A DNA stretch of 64,000 bases, taken from assembly GCF_932526225.1 (NCBI RefSeq), contig NC_064044.1, forward strand, positions 4,935,747 to 4,999,746, in the 5' to 3' direction. Every line of letters starts with the position of its first letter. Within the stretch, counting starts at the first letter, position 1. The position numbers and the translations under genes were made by a program. The notes under the pieces were generated by a model. That model ran no database searches. It was given only the letters and a program-made list of their open reading frames with translations, and had not been told where the DNA came from. Of this stretch, positions 26,601 through 39,600 are shown piece by piece. Origin of the DNA: Nematostella vectensis. Its lineage: Eukaryota > Cnidaria > Anthozoa > Actiniaria > Edwardsiidae.

Positions 26601-29600
26601 CTCACGCCTCCCCCTCGGGATAATAAATGAATTTTCCCTAATCAATTTAAGTCCATCTTGGAACGAATACCCTATTTGACAGACAGACAAATGTAAATAT
26701 CACCTTGGCAATCTTTGGGCCTGCGACTTGCTCCGCACATTTGTTGGCAAGCTGGTCCCAGACAGGGGCAAGAATTTTGCAATGGCGACACCTGAGAACA
26801 GACATAAGCAAACCACATTAAAGGCAGCTATGACACAAGTTTTCCTTGGGCCAAAGTTAAAAAGAATTCTTAAGTTAAAAGTGAAAAACAATTCTTAAGT
26901 TGAAAGTGAAAAACTAGCCAGAGAAATCCCTTCCCAAATTTCCTGGTTCTGTTGTTCATGATATATCCAAAGAATAATAGATAGGCAAACTCCATAGAAG
27001 TTACTGAAGATGCATATAAGACAACTACAAACCAGTCGATTTTCATGTGATACTAACCATGGGGCATAGAACTTGACGAATGTAGTTCCTAATGAGACTG
27101 TGGTATCAAAGTTTTGGTTGTTTAGTTGATACGGCTTTATCTGCAATATGTTAAACAAATAATAGCTGTTATTCAGAAAAGGGTTGTGTCATTGTTTGTG
27201 CTAATTTCTTCATTCTTACCAAATCCGCTGCGTCCATGTCCATGTCTGTGGGAGGAACTTCCTCAGCCGTCTCACTCTTATCTGTTGTTACAGTACTTAG
27301 TAACCCATGCTCTGCAATCTTGAGCTTTACATAGTTCTTGAGGTCCTCTAAGCTGCGCAGGCCCGAGTACCTATCAACCTGGACAAGAGACAAACCACTG
27401 TGTTGAACATTCAACTTACCGACTCACATTGTGATAAATTTGTGCTAGAAAGACTGGTTGACACAGTTGGTGGAGCACTGGTCTCAGAACAACACCACTG
27501 CAATAAGATGTGTTGATGTTGCAGTATGTGGTAGTGCTAGAGGAAGGGGTTCAAGACAAATCCAGAGACATTTCTAGGGGGCTTGTTTATTCAAAGCCAG
27601 CGCTGTGTTTTTAGCGAATCAGGGGCATGCTTCAGTCTTTGCATTTTTTATAGTTCTAAAACACTCTGATACTTTTTATGGAAAACCACATTATTTGATC
27701 CTTAGCACCAAATTTTCTATGCTTATCACCATTCTCATAGCACCCGTTTGAATAATTCTGTCACCTAGCAACCACCTGTCCCTTTGTCCACTACTCGTGG
27801 CTCTTACACTTATGTTCTGAAGTTTAAACAATAGGCTACAAACACTCACCTCCCGTCCATTTTTGAAGAGTTTAAGAGTTGGGAAGCCATTGACACCATG
27901 CTGAGAACACTTTGAACCATGTGCCGTACAGTCAATCTTTAGAAGAAAACAACCAATGATCTGCCTCACATTTCTTTTAAAGCTGTGCTTAAAACTGTTT
28001 TTTACCAATATGTGCAGTACACAACACTTTGCACAGAAGCAAGGGTTTTGTTTTCAAGCATAACCCATGTGTTGGAAATGTAGAAAAGGCAAATCTTGAT
28101 GCAAACTGTACATGGTATAGGACTGGCTCATCTGAAAATCCAGTGACAGATCTGGGGGACATGATGACTGCCCCCTCCCTTTGAACTGTAAGTTTAGAAG
28201 AAACATGGAGCTAAAATGCACAAATGTAACACATACCATGTTTTATATTTGGTGCCCAACCCCACCCTCCCCTGGGATAGCATCCCCCTACTGGATCCAT
28301 CACCCCTGTGTTGGGTAATACCTTGGAGATGGTTATATCTGCATTGTCCTTGAAGTCTTCAGCAAGTCTTTCCCAAATTGGCGCCAGCTTGATACAATGG
28401 ATGCACCTGAAGAAGAGAAAGAAAAAAGTCGATCACAAATACCAATAAAATACCATTATCACTTTTTCATTGTTAACAAATATTAACAGTCTATCATGAC
28501 CGCTTAAAGCTGATCGCTCATCAGGAAGGGCAAACAGTAGCTCACAACAAAATATGGAGCAGGCGTGTATACAGGGGGCATGCAGAGTGCGTGCGCACCC
28601 TTTGGCGGACAAAAAGTAGGCGATTTCTAAATAAGGAATCCTCAAATACTATGCTTTTTCCATTTGATACCTATGACTGTGCACCCCTCTCAGCCAATCT
28701 TGGGTACAAGAATTACTCGTGAGGTCAAAATTTGCCCCTATTTCAACCAATCAGATTTATACGGTTATATACTGACTTGAACTAATTTTGAGGAAAAATT
28801 ACGACATTTCATACTAACCAAGGGGCGTAGAATTTCACAAAGTGCAACCCAAGCTCAATGTGCTTGTCAAATGTGTTTTTTGTCAGGATATGGACCCCAG
28901 CTTCAGAGGTGGAAAGTCCTTCAGAATCTTTGCTTTTTCCCTGGAAAATAAAAAATTCTGTAACAAAACTATTCAAAGTACATTAAGGTCTTGGTAAAGG
29001 TAAACGACGTGTCCGCGGAAAAAAATATTGTCGCACCGCAATTTTCACTACATGTACAAACTATATATCAAATAAAAGATAAAAGATTGAATTATCTCCT
29101 GCAAGTTTTATTTTTGCAATTAGCTAATTCCATGTTTAAGTTTTGAGGCCTCAATCTAAAAGTATGGAGTTTACTAAAGAACGTTACGAACCTTCACGTT
29201 ATTGCACATGCACTTGCACGTAATTGCATCTCAATGACAGATAGATGATCTACCAAAGGGGGTGAGGACTTTTTGTTATTTGACACTGTCAACAAAATAT
29301 CACAAATCAAAGTTGGAACTCTCATTTCTGGCAAAATTTGGACACGAAAAGTGCTATAAAAGCGATCTTCAGTTGAAAATCGAAAATTTGCTCACACACT
29401 TTATGACATGGCATAATTATCTATCAGATCCCAAAAATTTGAAGGCGATATCTTAAAACCCATCGCAGGTTGCGCCTGACAAGCTTGAGTTCTTGCCTCA
29501 AAATAATATGCAAGAAAAGTCAAAGATTTGGTGTGAATTCACTGTCAACAGGTCAAGGAAAACAAAAAAGGCCCATTTTAGCCGTCTTAGAATGTGATTT

Positions 29601-31472
29601 ATGGAAACAATTTTTTTTGCAAAAATAAAGTTTAAGAACTATTGATACAGGTTTTGCAAAAAAACACAAAAACAAACAGTGGTGTCAAATTTACCTTTTA
29701 CAAGACCTTAACACTTTGTCATGATCACCTTCATCATCATATAATCACCACAATTCCCATCATGATAAGCAAGCAGTAGCATCATATTAAAGATTACCAT
29801 TCTCAATAACATTATCATCATCATTATCATCAATACCATTAGGTTTTTTATCCAGTATTATCACATCATCTTCATTCTAATCACCATCATCATGTTTTAA
29901 TCACTGTTTTTGTAAGCAAATCACAGCCAACGTGATCAACCACATAATCCATCCAGGAATAATCCCTTTGTCCTACTGCATGCCTACCTCTGGTTTAAGG
30001 ACTATTTTGTCCACAAATACTTTCATATCTTCTGCATTCCTTCTTCCTGTATATCTTTTGATATCCCCGTCATAATATAATTTCATTCTAAATGACAAAG
30101 AAGAGACAAAAGATACAACTGAGATTTTTGTATAACTGAAATAAAAATTACCCTTCATTTAGATTTAAATTGCTGATGATACTAGATGCTTGAAACACAG
30201 AAATCATGACTCTACAACTTACGTAGGGTATGCTCTGATGTTTTGCTTGACACAAAGATTAACGTCTGACGTACAATCAACCTATAAAGCAAACAAAAGC
30301 ATAACCAATCAACAAGGAAAAGCTAAAGTAAGCTGGTTCCTATTTCAAAAGTATCAGGATTATGCAAACAGCCCTTAAGATTTGTTGATTTATACACAAA
30401 ATTGCAATAGTTAGTAGTAAATGTGACTGAGTGAGGATTTTTTCGAAACCAAGCTAAGACTATTGTTATAATTCATTTTAACAATTGCTCTCTGACATCT
30501 ATAAGCAGAATTTTTGAATTTGTCAAATTGTCATTACTAAAAAACATAAATGGCACCTTAGCAATAGTAAGGTCTCTCTTTTCTTTGGAATACTGTTCTC
30601 CAAGTGCCTCCCAGGCTGGCATCATATTTTTGCAATGCTCACACCTACAACCAAAATAGAGAGCATCAGTCAAACACAAACTGTTGTTTGCTTATGTTAG
30701 CAAAGGATTAATGTGCTCAAAGAGAAAATATCACAAAAATACAGATTTTGAGAATGGGGTAAATAATACAATAATTTTATCAATCAATAAATCATATATT
30801 ATCTATGAATCGTAGCAGAAAGTATTTTGGATTATGAATTATTTTTCCATGCCAGAGCTACATAAATAAACAAAAACAAAGTTTAAAAATAACAAGAATT
30901 GAAAAAAAAAGAAAGTATTTTTAAGACCTAGCTCAAAAATAAGAAAAAGTGCTTAGCATTGCTTATAAGCATTGTTTATAAGTTGCTTATAAGCATTGCT
31001 TATAAGTTGCCTATGTTGCTTATAAGCATTGCTTATAAGATTTCAGTCTAAAAAATATATAATTTGACGTGCTTTGCCTTCATTGGCTCCCAATAAAGCT
31101 ACTGAGTTCTACTCTGCAGGAGAACAGCCGGCTGCTTGCACAAGTTTTTCAATGTTAAAAAATGAAATTTTAGAACTTCATATGCTATAGAAAATATAGC
31201 CATTTTGTATCTGCTTCCTGCCATGTACGTTGTAAGAGAATTTAGAAAAAAAGATCATCAAAACAGATGTCTCTGTGACCAGATGAACACAATAAAGAAC
31301 ACAAAAACATGGATAATTCAACTCACCAAGGGCCATAAAACATGACAAAATGCGGAGTACTGCCCATTATTTTGTCTTCGAAGTTTGCAAAATTAAGAAT
31401 TTGTACTCGAGCGTTGATAAACTGCAAATATGAATAAAAAACATACAACAACAAAAACACACCGGCCGCCAT
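23609..31472 (-). CDS. TXNDC5: TXNDC5 (ERp46)-like three-thioredoxin-domain ER protein
   Basis: Twelve exons on the minus strand: 31472-31327, 30644-30557, 30281-30223, 30087-29988, 28940-28819, 28406-28322, 27936-27850, 27378-27220, 27140-27058, 26791-26704, 24196-24155 and 23734-23609. All are in phase, giving 394 residues (human 432). A signal peptide (MAAGVFLLLYVFYSYLQF) is followed by three thioredoxin domains and the ER-retention end KDEL. Each domain has FY-G/A-PW, then CxHC, then (V/I)DCT and a cis-proline strand (YPT, FPT, YPT). The redox motifs are CEHC (about 50-53), CIHC (173-176) and CRHC (311-314), unlike CGHC in human TXNDC5. The protein should act as a disulfide oxidase or isomerase in the ER lumen, but the altered second position will shift redox potential or specificity. 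An acidic linker (TDMDMDAADL) separates domains 2 and 3. The start codon lies 93 bp from that of SNRNP25. Confidence 0.95.
25048..25368. mobile_element. Nested TIR element of about 320 bp rich in poly-G
   Basis: The ends caggcctgtacccagg and cctggttacgggcctg are inverted copies. The interior has three G runs of 10 or more and an A run. Similar ends near 19130-19155 and 20470-20490 mark other copies. It sits inside the 2.07-kb element. Confidence 0.6.
25488..26487. mobile_element. Nested 1,000-bp TIR element
   Basis: Nineteen-base ends, ggcatttgtagattgtgct at 25488 and its inverse at 26469-26487 with one mismatch, enclose exactly 1,000 bp. The flanks carry the same octamer gagacaac (25478 and 26490), a possible target duplication. 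Internal sub-repeats include gcaacttttgg near both ends and a degenerate gcgtaatttagcgcg series at 26036-26235. One open frame of 105 codons inside (25502-25819) resembles nothing I know. Confidence 0.6.
28575..28710 (+). repeat. Dispersed repeat family A, copy 2
   Basis: Reads gtgcgtgcgcaccc, caaaaagtagg, taaggaatcctcaaatact, gctttttccat, gatacctatgactg, gtgcacccc, gccaatcttgggtac, colinear with 61085-61250. It lies in a TXNDC5 intron. Confidence 0.75.
30957..31040. repeat. Palindromic CTTATAAG tandem repeat
   Basis: The block ttgcttataagcattg recurs five or more times in about 85 bp, each with the 8-bp palindrome cttataag, so the stretch can fold in many registers. It lies in the first intron of TXNDC5. 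Confidence 0.8.
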
Positions 31473-31565
31473 TTTGAACTACCACCACAGGGTGTCCCGC
31501 CAGTGCCACAGGAAACCCGTAGAAGACACAGGGAGTCCAAGAGATTCATTGGACCTTCACCCAAA
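31473..31565. promoter_or_regulatory. Compact bidirectional promoter of TXNDC5 and SNRNP25
   Basis: Only 93 bp separate the two start codons. Both genes begin with ATGGCG in good start contexts (aaaatggcg on both strands). The 5' UTRs must be very short or overlap. No TATA box is seen. Confidence 0.55.
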
Positions 31566-32890
31566 ATGGCGGACGAAGATGCAGAAGACTCTACTGAATT
31601 TGAGGGTTTGTCTCATAGCGAGGCGATGTCTATATTCAGAAAAGAGTTGTCTAAAGTAATGCAGGACCCACTGCTTGTTGGTTTACCTAGTGAACCCACA
31701 GTAGAAGAGATAACTGCGCAGTTGGCATTAGAGCATGGCCGTGCCATCATGGTGAATGTGCGGCAGCAAGACAAAATGGCAACGATATTACGTGAGTCTG
31801 CTTTGGTTGAGACTAAGAAAGATGTGTTAGTTTGGGAAAGAAAGCCTTTGTTTTCATCAAAACGCGAAAATGCCACTAGGTCCCTCCATGAATGGAAGGG
31901 TCCCTCGGAAATGTCGAAAGACAGAAAAAAAAGAATTGAGATGCTACCCGTAATAGAGATTAGAAAGAATTTTTTCCTACTGAAGGGCCGTAGCAAGGGG
32001 TGGGGAACTGGGGACACTTGCCCTCACATATTTGAAAAAAAAAGGAAATGACCATGGTCACTGGCCAGTAGCGGCGTGGCTGTGATCTACCCTCACCCCA
32101 ATGTTTTCTTAAAGTTTTTGTATTGTCCCCCCCCCCCCCCCAATAATTTGGGGCCTGCTAGGGCTATTTACTGTATTGAATACAACTCAATTCTTCATAG
32201 TATCATAGCAGAAGTAGACTTTACAAACAAAAGGTCAAAGGCTTGTTTGCTAACTCCCTGTTTTGTTTAGCTGTTGTCGTTGTTCAAGACGCGACTGTCC
32301 TGGATCTAAAGAAGGCCATCCAGAGACACATCACATTGAAGCAGACTCGTGAGGGTGGAGCTACGTACATCAGCTGGTCAGTGAAGCCAGGGTGGTATTT
32401 TAGCTAGTCAGTAGAACAAGGGGGGGCTTAGCTAGTTGTAGGAGGTAGGGGGATAGCCTGTCAGTGGGGTTAATAGGTCAATATTTTTCATTAGCCAACA
32501 CTTAGGTGGCCTTTCACTGCAAACTTTTGACCTTTAGTAGGGGAAAATACAGGATTTTTTAGGAAGGGTTTTAGAAAAGGAGGTGACTTCTTTTAAGGGC
32601 TTAAGGGCACAGAAATAATTGGTGAGAGTTTAAAAACTGTTGAAAATAACAGCAATTTATTGCTTGTGTTTCAGGAAGTATGTCTGGAGAACATTCTGGC
32701 TAATGTTTGAGGGGCAGAAACTGTCAGATGATCACAAATCACTTAAAGAGTGAGTCCACCAACTTCAATGCTGGAAATGTAAAAAAAAGCCAGTGTTCAG
32801 AAATCACAAATTATTATTTTTTTCTTTTCCAGGTATGGTATTTCCAGTAGAGATGAAGTAACATTTGCAAAACGACTCAAAAGAAAGTGA
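31566..32890 (+). CDS. SNRNP25: SNRNP25, U11/U12 snRNP 25 kDa subunit
   Basis: Four exons: 31566-31791, 32271-32376, 32675-32749 and 32833-32890, in phase, giving 154 residues (human 132). The N-terminal part (FRKELSKVMQDPLLVGLPSE, then EEITAQLALEHGRA) matches the human family pattern. The ubiquitin-like fold follows with ATVLDLKKAIQRH, ISWKYVWRTFWLMFEG, KLSDDHKSL and a basic end (FAKRLKRK). SNRNP25 is a protein of the minor (U12-dependent) spliceosome U11/U12 di-snRNP and acts in the nucleus. An in-frame ATG at 31503 would add 21 arginine-rich residues. I prefer 31566 because of its better context and family N-terminus. Confidence 0.93.
32030..32165 (+). repeat. Dispersed repeat family B, copy 3
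   Basis: Contains aaggaaatgacc, ccagtagcggcgtggctgtg and a C run of about 15 (32126-32140), matching the order of the other copies. It lies in SNRNP25 intron 1. Confidence 0.65.
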
Positions 32891-33685
32891 AATAAGAGAT
32901 CATGCTGTATTATATTGTAAATAATTTTTATATATTGAGAAATAGAAACAATACACCAAAAACTGGAATTCGACCAAATTTTCGTCTTTAATAAGACTTC
33001 TTCAGGGCACCCAGCAGCATTGGTCATAATGCAAACTTGAAATACACATTTGATCATTACAGTATCGGAAACCATTGTTGAATAGAATAAAAAAGCCTAA
33101 ACTGTCGTGATCTTGTACCAGAACAATGAATACAATACACCAGAGTCGAATTCCAGTTTTTGGTGTATTAAACCATTGTTTATTTTCGCCAGGCAAGCAG
33201 CTTTTATATTTTAACAGTAAAATTTATTTAAATGTAAAATATAAAATTACTCTTAGGGGACTTATTCTTTAAACCTTGCAATACAATAAACCATATTATT
33301 CTTGACTCTATTACCTCCTCAATAATATAATTCTTTTTATGTGCCAATTTCTCTGGTACTCCAAGTCTTTGCCATTTTTACAAGCTAAAAACCTCCTTAC
33401 AGCTGTTAAACAGCATGAAGCTTTCCTATATACTGTTTATGGCATTTTTGTTGATATATTTCGCCATATTTCAGGAATTCAAGTAAGATAGAGGAAACAT
33501 CTTCATCTTTTGTCACTGTTATTCAAGCGGGAGGTCTTGTCAGCTTGACATTTGATTGACAACTTACCAGTACAGACTCTTTATAGTACAGTTTCATGTT
33601 TAACATTAATTCTATGTAACCTGTTTTCAGTCCATAAATACTCTTTAAACCTGTTTTCCACTACCTGCTAATCTTGTGTGACTGT
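32891..33685. other. Region between the convergent SNRNP25 and CCS genes
   Basis: The 3' UTRs of both genes lie here. A 220-bp TIR element (32949-33169) sits just 60 bp after the SNRNP25 stop, so probably within its 3' UTR. The rest is AT-rich with no exon found. Confidence 0.5.
32949..33169. mobile_element. 220-bp element with perfect 25-bp terminal inverted repeats
   Basis: The left end, reading aatacaccaaaa then actggaattcgac from 32950 to 32974, is a perfect reverse complement of 33145-33169. The left ten bases, caatacacca, recur directly at 33133 next to the right end. There is no coding content. This is a MITE in the probable 3' UTR of SNRNP25. Confidence 0.85.
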
Positions 33686-36600
33686 CTAAAGCTGAGAGGA
33701 AGCTTTTAGTGGTTTATCCTCCCAGAGTGTGCGTCCATCACAAGCACAGTACTTTTTAGTATTTTGGAACAGACCGGCTGATCTTGCAATTATGCCACAC
33801 CCCACCCTAAATGAACAAACAGACTTTGATCTGATTTATCACAATCTGGTTACTGGTAGCTACTTTTGGATTTTGGCTACCCCCTCTCCCCAAGACATCC
33901 ATTTGACCCTCTCATGACCGCCCTCCCAAAGTCATCCATTTGACCCACTCATGACCCCCCTCCCCAAGTCATCTGTTTGACCCACTCATGATCCCTCTCC
34001 CCAAGTCATCTGTTTGACCCACTCATGACCTCTCCTCTCCAAGTCATCTGTTTGACCCACTCATGACCCCCCTCCCCAAGTCAGCTATTGGACCTACTCA
34101 TGACCCCTCTCCCCAAGTCATCTGTTTAACCCACTCATGACCCCCCTCCCCAAGTCATCTGTTTAACCCACTCATGACCCCTCTCCCCAAGTCATCTATT
34201 CAACCCATTCATGGTCCCCTCCCCATGATCCAATCGGTCCCTATGTAGTCAGGTGTACAACATACCTTGCGCCAGAGTTGCCAGTTGACTTGGATAGCTC
34301 ATGCCCTCCCCTCCCCAGGTCATCCTCGTCAGCATGCACTACGATGGCACGGCCAATTATATCCCATACCTAAAAGACATTAGCCAGGCAAACCTTTGTT
34401 AGTTGTTGTTTTCATTCAATTAATGTGGGAAGATGAATTTTATGTGATGAAATTGTGTTATGTGTGCATTGATTTCTTTGCAGCAATAAAATATTTGAGT
34501 AATTAACATTTGCATAGTAGCTCATCTGATCAAATAACATGTACTTACCTTGACTGTTTTGTCTTCAAAACGGAATGTCGCTCGACCATTCTGGTTTGCA
34601 ATTATATTTCCAAGATCACCAACATGCTACATCAAAAAAATATCAACTAGATAATTTAATTTCAATGATTCCCAAGGAGGTATTTAAAGCATGATGGGGG
34701 GAATCTGGCTCATTTTAATGTGTCAGAATAAAGGGGGTGTTAAAAATTTTGCCTTGGATTTTATTTGATTAAGACATCTTTGTTGGTATCCATATTTCAA
34801 ACTTAACTTTTCTGTAAACATGATCATATATACTTGCCAACCTTGAAAGCTCATAAACTGGGTTTTTCAAATACAAGAACTGTATAAGAAATTATCAATG
34901 ATTTTCCCGGTAGATTACAATAAATGTATAGGCAACTTAATTTTTTTTTTGCCTGATGAAGGCTAAAAACCGAGAGAGTTGTGGCAGGTATGCAGAAAAA
35001 ATGTTGTATCAAAAGTTTAAAATTGATATATATTTTTTGTCAGAAAATTGTGAGCTTTGTCAGAACCCGAGCCATGACAATGCAATCTATGTATACAAAG
35101 GGCAGCAATGCACATGGGAGTGCAATCTATGTGTACAAAGGGAAGCAATGCACATGAGAGTGCAATCCATGTGTACAAAGGGCAGCAATGCACATGAGAG
35201 TGTAATCTATGGGTACAAAGGGCAGCAATGCACATGAGAGTGCAATCTATGTGTACAAAGGGCAGCAATGCACATGAGAGTGTAATCTATGTGTACAAAG
35301 GGCAGCAATGCACATGGGAGAGCAATCTATGTGTACAAAGGGCAGCAATGCACATGGGAGTGCAATCTATGTGTACAAAGGGCAACAATGCACACGGGAG
35401 AGCAATCTATGGGTACAAAGGGCAGCAATGCACATGGGAGTGCAATCTATGGGTACAAAGGGCAGCAATGCACATGGGAGTGCAATCTATATGTACAAAG
35501 GGCAACAATGCACATGAGAGTGCAATCTATGCGTACAAAGGGCAGCAATGCACATGGGAGTGCAATCTATGGGTACAAAGGGCAGCAATGCACATGGGAG
35601 TGCAATCTATATGTACAAAGGGCAACAATGCACATGAGAGTGCAATCTATGCGTACAAAGGGCAGCAATGCACATGGGAGTGCAATCTATGGGTACAAAG
35701 GGCAGCAATGCACATGGGAGTGCAATCTATATGTACAAAGGGCAACAATGCACATGGGAGTGCAATCTATGTGTACAAAGGGCAGCAATGCACATGGGAG
35801 TGCAATCTATGTGTACAAAGGGCAACAATGCACATGATATAACAATCTATGTGTACAAAGGGCAGCAATGCACATGGGATTGCAATCTATGTGTGTACAA
35901 AGGGCAGCAATACACATGGGAGTGCAATCTATGTGTACAAAGGACAGCATAGCACATGGGAGTGTAATCTATGTGTACAAAGGGCAGCAATGCACATGAG
36001 AGTGCAATCTATGTGTACAAAGGGCAGCAATGCACATGGGATTGCAATCTATGTGTACAAAGGGCAGCAATGCACATGGGAGTGCAATCTATGTGTACAA
36101 AGGGCAGCAATACACATGGGAGAGCAATCTATGTGTACAAAGGGCAGCAATGCACATGGGAGTGCAATCTATGTGTACAAAGGACAGCAATGCACATGGG
36201 AGTGCAATCTATGCGTACAAAGGGCAGCAATGCACATGAGAGTGCAATCTATGTGTACAAAGGACAGCAATGCACATGGGAGTGCAATCTATGCGTACAA
36301 AGGGCAGCAATGCACATGAGAGTGCAATCTATGTGTACAAAGGGCAACAATGCACATGAGAGTGTAATCTATGTGTACAAAGGGCAACAATGCACATGGG
36401 AGTGCAATCTATGGGTACAAAGGACAGCAATACACATGAGAGTGCAATCTATGTGTACAAAGGGCAACAATGCACATGGGAGTGTAATCTATGTGTACAA
36501 AGGGCAGCAATGCACATGGGAGTGCAATCTATGTGTACAAAGGGCAACAATGCACATGGGAGTGCAATCTATGGGTACAAAGGGCAACAATGCACATGAG

Positions 36601-39600
36601 AGTGCAATCTATGTGTACAAAGAACAGCAATACACATGAGAGTGCAATCTATGTGTACAAAGGGCAGCAATGCACATGGGATTGCAATCTATGTGTACAA
36701 AGGGCAACAATGCACATGAGAGTGCAATCTATGTGTACAAAGGGCAACAATACACATGGGAGAGCAATCTATGTGTACAAAGGGCAACAATGCACATGGG
36801 AGTGTAATCTATGTGTACAAAGGGCAACAATGCACATGGGAGTGCAATCTATGTGTACAAAGGGCAACAATGCACATGAGAGTGCAATCTATGTGTACAA
36901 AGGGCAACAATGCACATGAGAGTGCAATCTATGTGTACAAAGGGCAGTAATAGACATGAGAGTGCAATCTATGTGTACAAAGGGCAACAATGCACATGGG
37001 AGTGTAATCTATGTGTACAAAGGGCAACAATGCACATGGGAGTGCAATCTATGTGTACAAAGGGCAACAATGCACATGAGAGTGCAATCTATGTGTACAA
37101 AGGGCAACAATGCACATGAGAGTGCAATCTATGGGTACAAAGGGCAGCAATGCACATGAGAGTGCAATCTATGTGTACAAAGGGCAGTAATAGACATGAG
37201 AGTGTAATCTATGTGTACAAAGGGCAGCAATGCACATGGGAGTGCAATCTATGGGTACAAAGTGCAACAATGCACATGGGAGTGTAATCTATGTGTACAA
37301 AGGGCAACAATGCACATGGGAGTGCAATCTATATCTACAAAGGGCAGCAATGCACACGGGAGTGCAATCTATGGGTACAAAGGACAGCAATGCACATGGG
37401 AGTGCAATCTATGTGTACAAAGGACAGCAATGCACATGAGAGTGCAATCTATGTGTACAAAGGGCAGCAATGCACATGAGAGTGTAATCTATGTGTACAA
37501 AGGGCAACAATGCACATGGGAGTGCAGTCTATGGGTACAAAGGGCAACAATGCACATGAGAGTGCAATCTATGTGTACAAAGGGCAGCAATGCACATGAG
37601 AGTGTAATCTATGTGTACAAAGGGCAACAATGCACATGGGATTGCAATCTATGTGTACAAAGGACAGCAATGCACATGAGAGTGCAATCTATGTGTACAA
37701 AGGACAGCAATGCACATGAGAGTGCAATCTATGTGTACAAAGGGCAGCAATGCACATGAGAGTGTAATCTATGTGTACAAAGGGCAACAATGCACATGGG
37801 ATTGCAATCTATGTGTACAAAGGACAGCAATAGACATGAGAGTGCAATCTATAGGTACAAAGGGCAGCAATGCACATGGGATTGCAATCTATGTGTACAA
37901 AGGACAGCAATGCACATGAGAGTGCAATCTATGTGTACAAAGGGCAACAATGCACATGGGAGTGCAATCTATGTGTACAAAGGACAGCAATGCACATGAG
38001 AGTGCAATCTATGTGTACAAAGGGCAGCAATGCACATGAGAGTGTAATCTATGTGTACAAAGGGCAACAATGCACATGGGAGTGCAATCTATGTGTACAA
38101 AGGACAGCAATGCACATGAGAGTGCAATCTATGTGTACAAAGGACAGCAATGCACATGAGAGTGCAATCTATGTGTACAAAGGGCAGCAATGCACATGAG
38201 AGTGTAATCTATGTGTACAAAGGGCAACAATGCACATGGGTTTGCAATCTATGTGTACAAAGGACAGCAATAGACATGAGAGTGCAATCTATAGGTACAA
38301 AGGGCAGCAATGCACATGGGATTGCAATCTATGTGTACAAAGGGAAGCAATGCACATGGGAGAGCAATCTATGGGTACAAAGGGCAACAATGCACATGGG
38401 AGAGCAATCTATGTGTACAAAGGGCAACAATGCACATGAGAGTGCAATCTATGTGTACAAAGGGAAGCAATGCACATGGGAGTGCAATCTATGTGTACAG
38501 AGGGCAACAATGCACATGAGAGTGCAATCTATGGGTACAAAGGGCAACAATGCACATGGGATTGCAATCTATGTGTACAAAGGGCAACAATGCACATGGG
38601 AGTGCAATCTATGGGTACAAAGGGCAGCAATACACATGGGAGAGCAATCTATGTGTACAAAGGGCAACAATGCACATGGGAGTGCAATCTATGTGTACAA
38701 AGGGCAGCAATACACATGGGAGAGCAATCTATGTGTACAAAGGGCAACAATGCACATGAGAGTGCAATCTATGTGTACAAAGGGCAACAATGCACATGGG
38801 AGTGCAATCTATGTGTACAAAGGACAGCAATAGACATGAGAGTGCAATCTATGCGTACAAAGGGCAGCAATGCACATGGGATTGCAATCTATGTGTACAA
38901 AGGACAGCAATAGACATGAGAGTGCAATCTATAGGTACAAAGGGCAGCAATGCACATGGGATTGCAATCTATGTGTACAAAGGGCAACAATGCACATGAG
39001 AGTGCAATCTATGTGTACAAAGGGCAGCAATGCACATGGGAGTGTAATCTATGCGTACAAAGGGCAGCAATGCACATGAGAGTGCAATCTATGTGTACAA
39101 AGGACAGCAATGCACATGAGAGTGCAATCTATGTGTACAAAGGGCAGCAATGCACATGAGAGTGTAATCTATGTGTACAAAGGGCAACAATGCACATGGG
39201 TTTGCAATCTATGTGTACAAAGGACAGCAATAGACATGAGAGTGCAATCTATAGGTACAAAGGGCAACAATGCACATGAGAGTGCAATCTATGGGTACAA
39301 AGGGAAGCAATGCACATGGGATTGCAATCTATGTGTACAAAGGGCAACAATGCACATGGGATTGCAATCTATGTGTACAAAGGGAAGCAATGCACATGGG
39401 AGAGCAATCTATGTGTACAAAGGGCAACAATGCACATGAGAGTGCAATCTATGGGTACAAAGGGCAACAATGCACATGAGAGTGCAATCTATGTGTACAA
39501 AGGGCAACAATGCACATGGGAGTGCAATCTATAGGTACAAAGGGCAGCAATGCACATGGGATTGCAATCTATGGGTACAAAGGGCAACAATGCACATGGG

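Larger units (their letters stand above)
24574..26640. mobile_element. Outer TIR element of about 2.07 kb in a TXNDC5 intron
   Basis: The left end (taagggaaagttcatttatt, atcgtgag, G run, aggcgtgaggat) is repeated inverted at the right end (atcctcacgcctcccc, ataataaatgaa, ttttcccta). No transposase was recognised inside, so it is non-autonomous or decayed. It contains two further TIR elements, at 25048-25368 and 25488-26487. It occupies most of the intron between the exons at 26704 and 24196. Confidence 0.7.
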
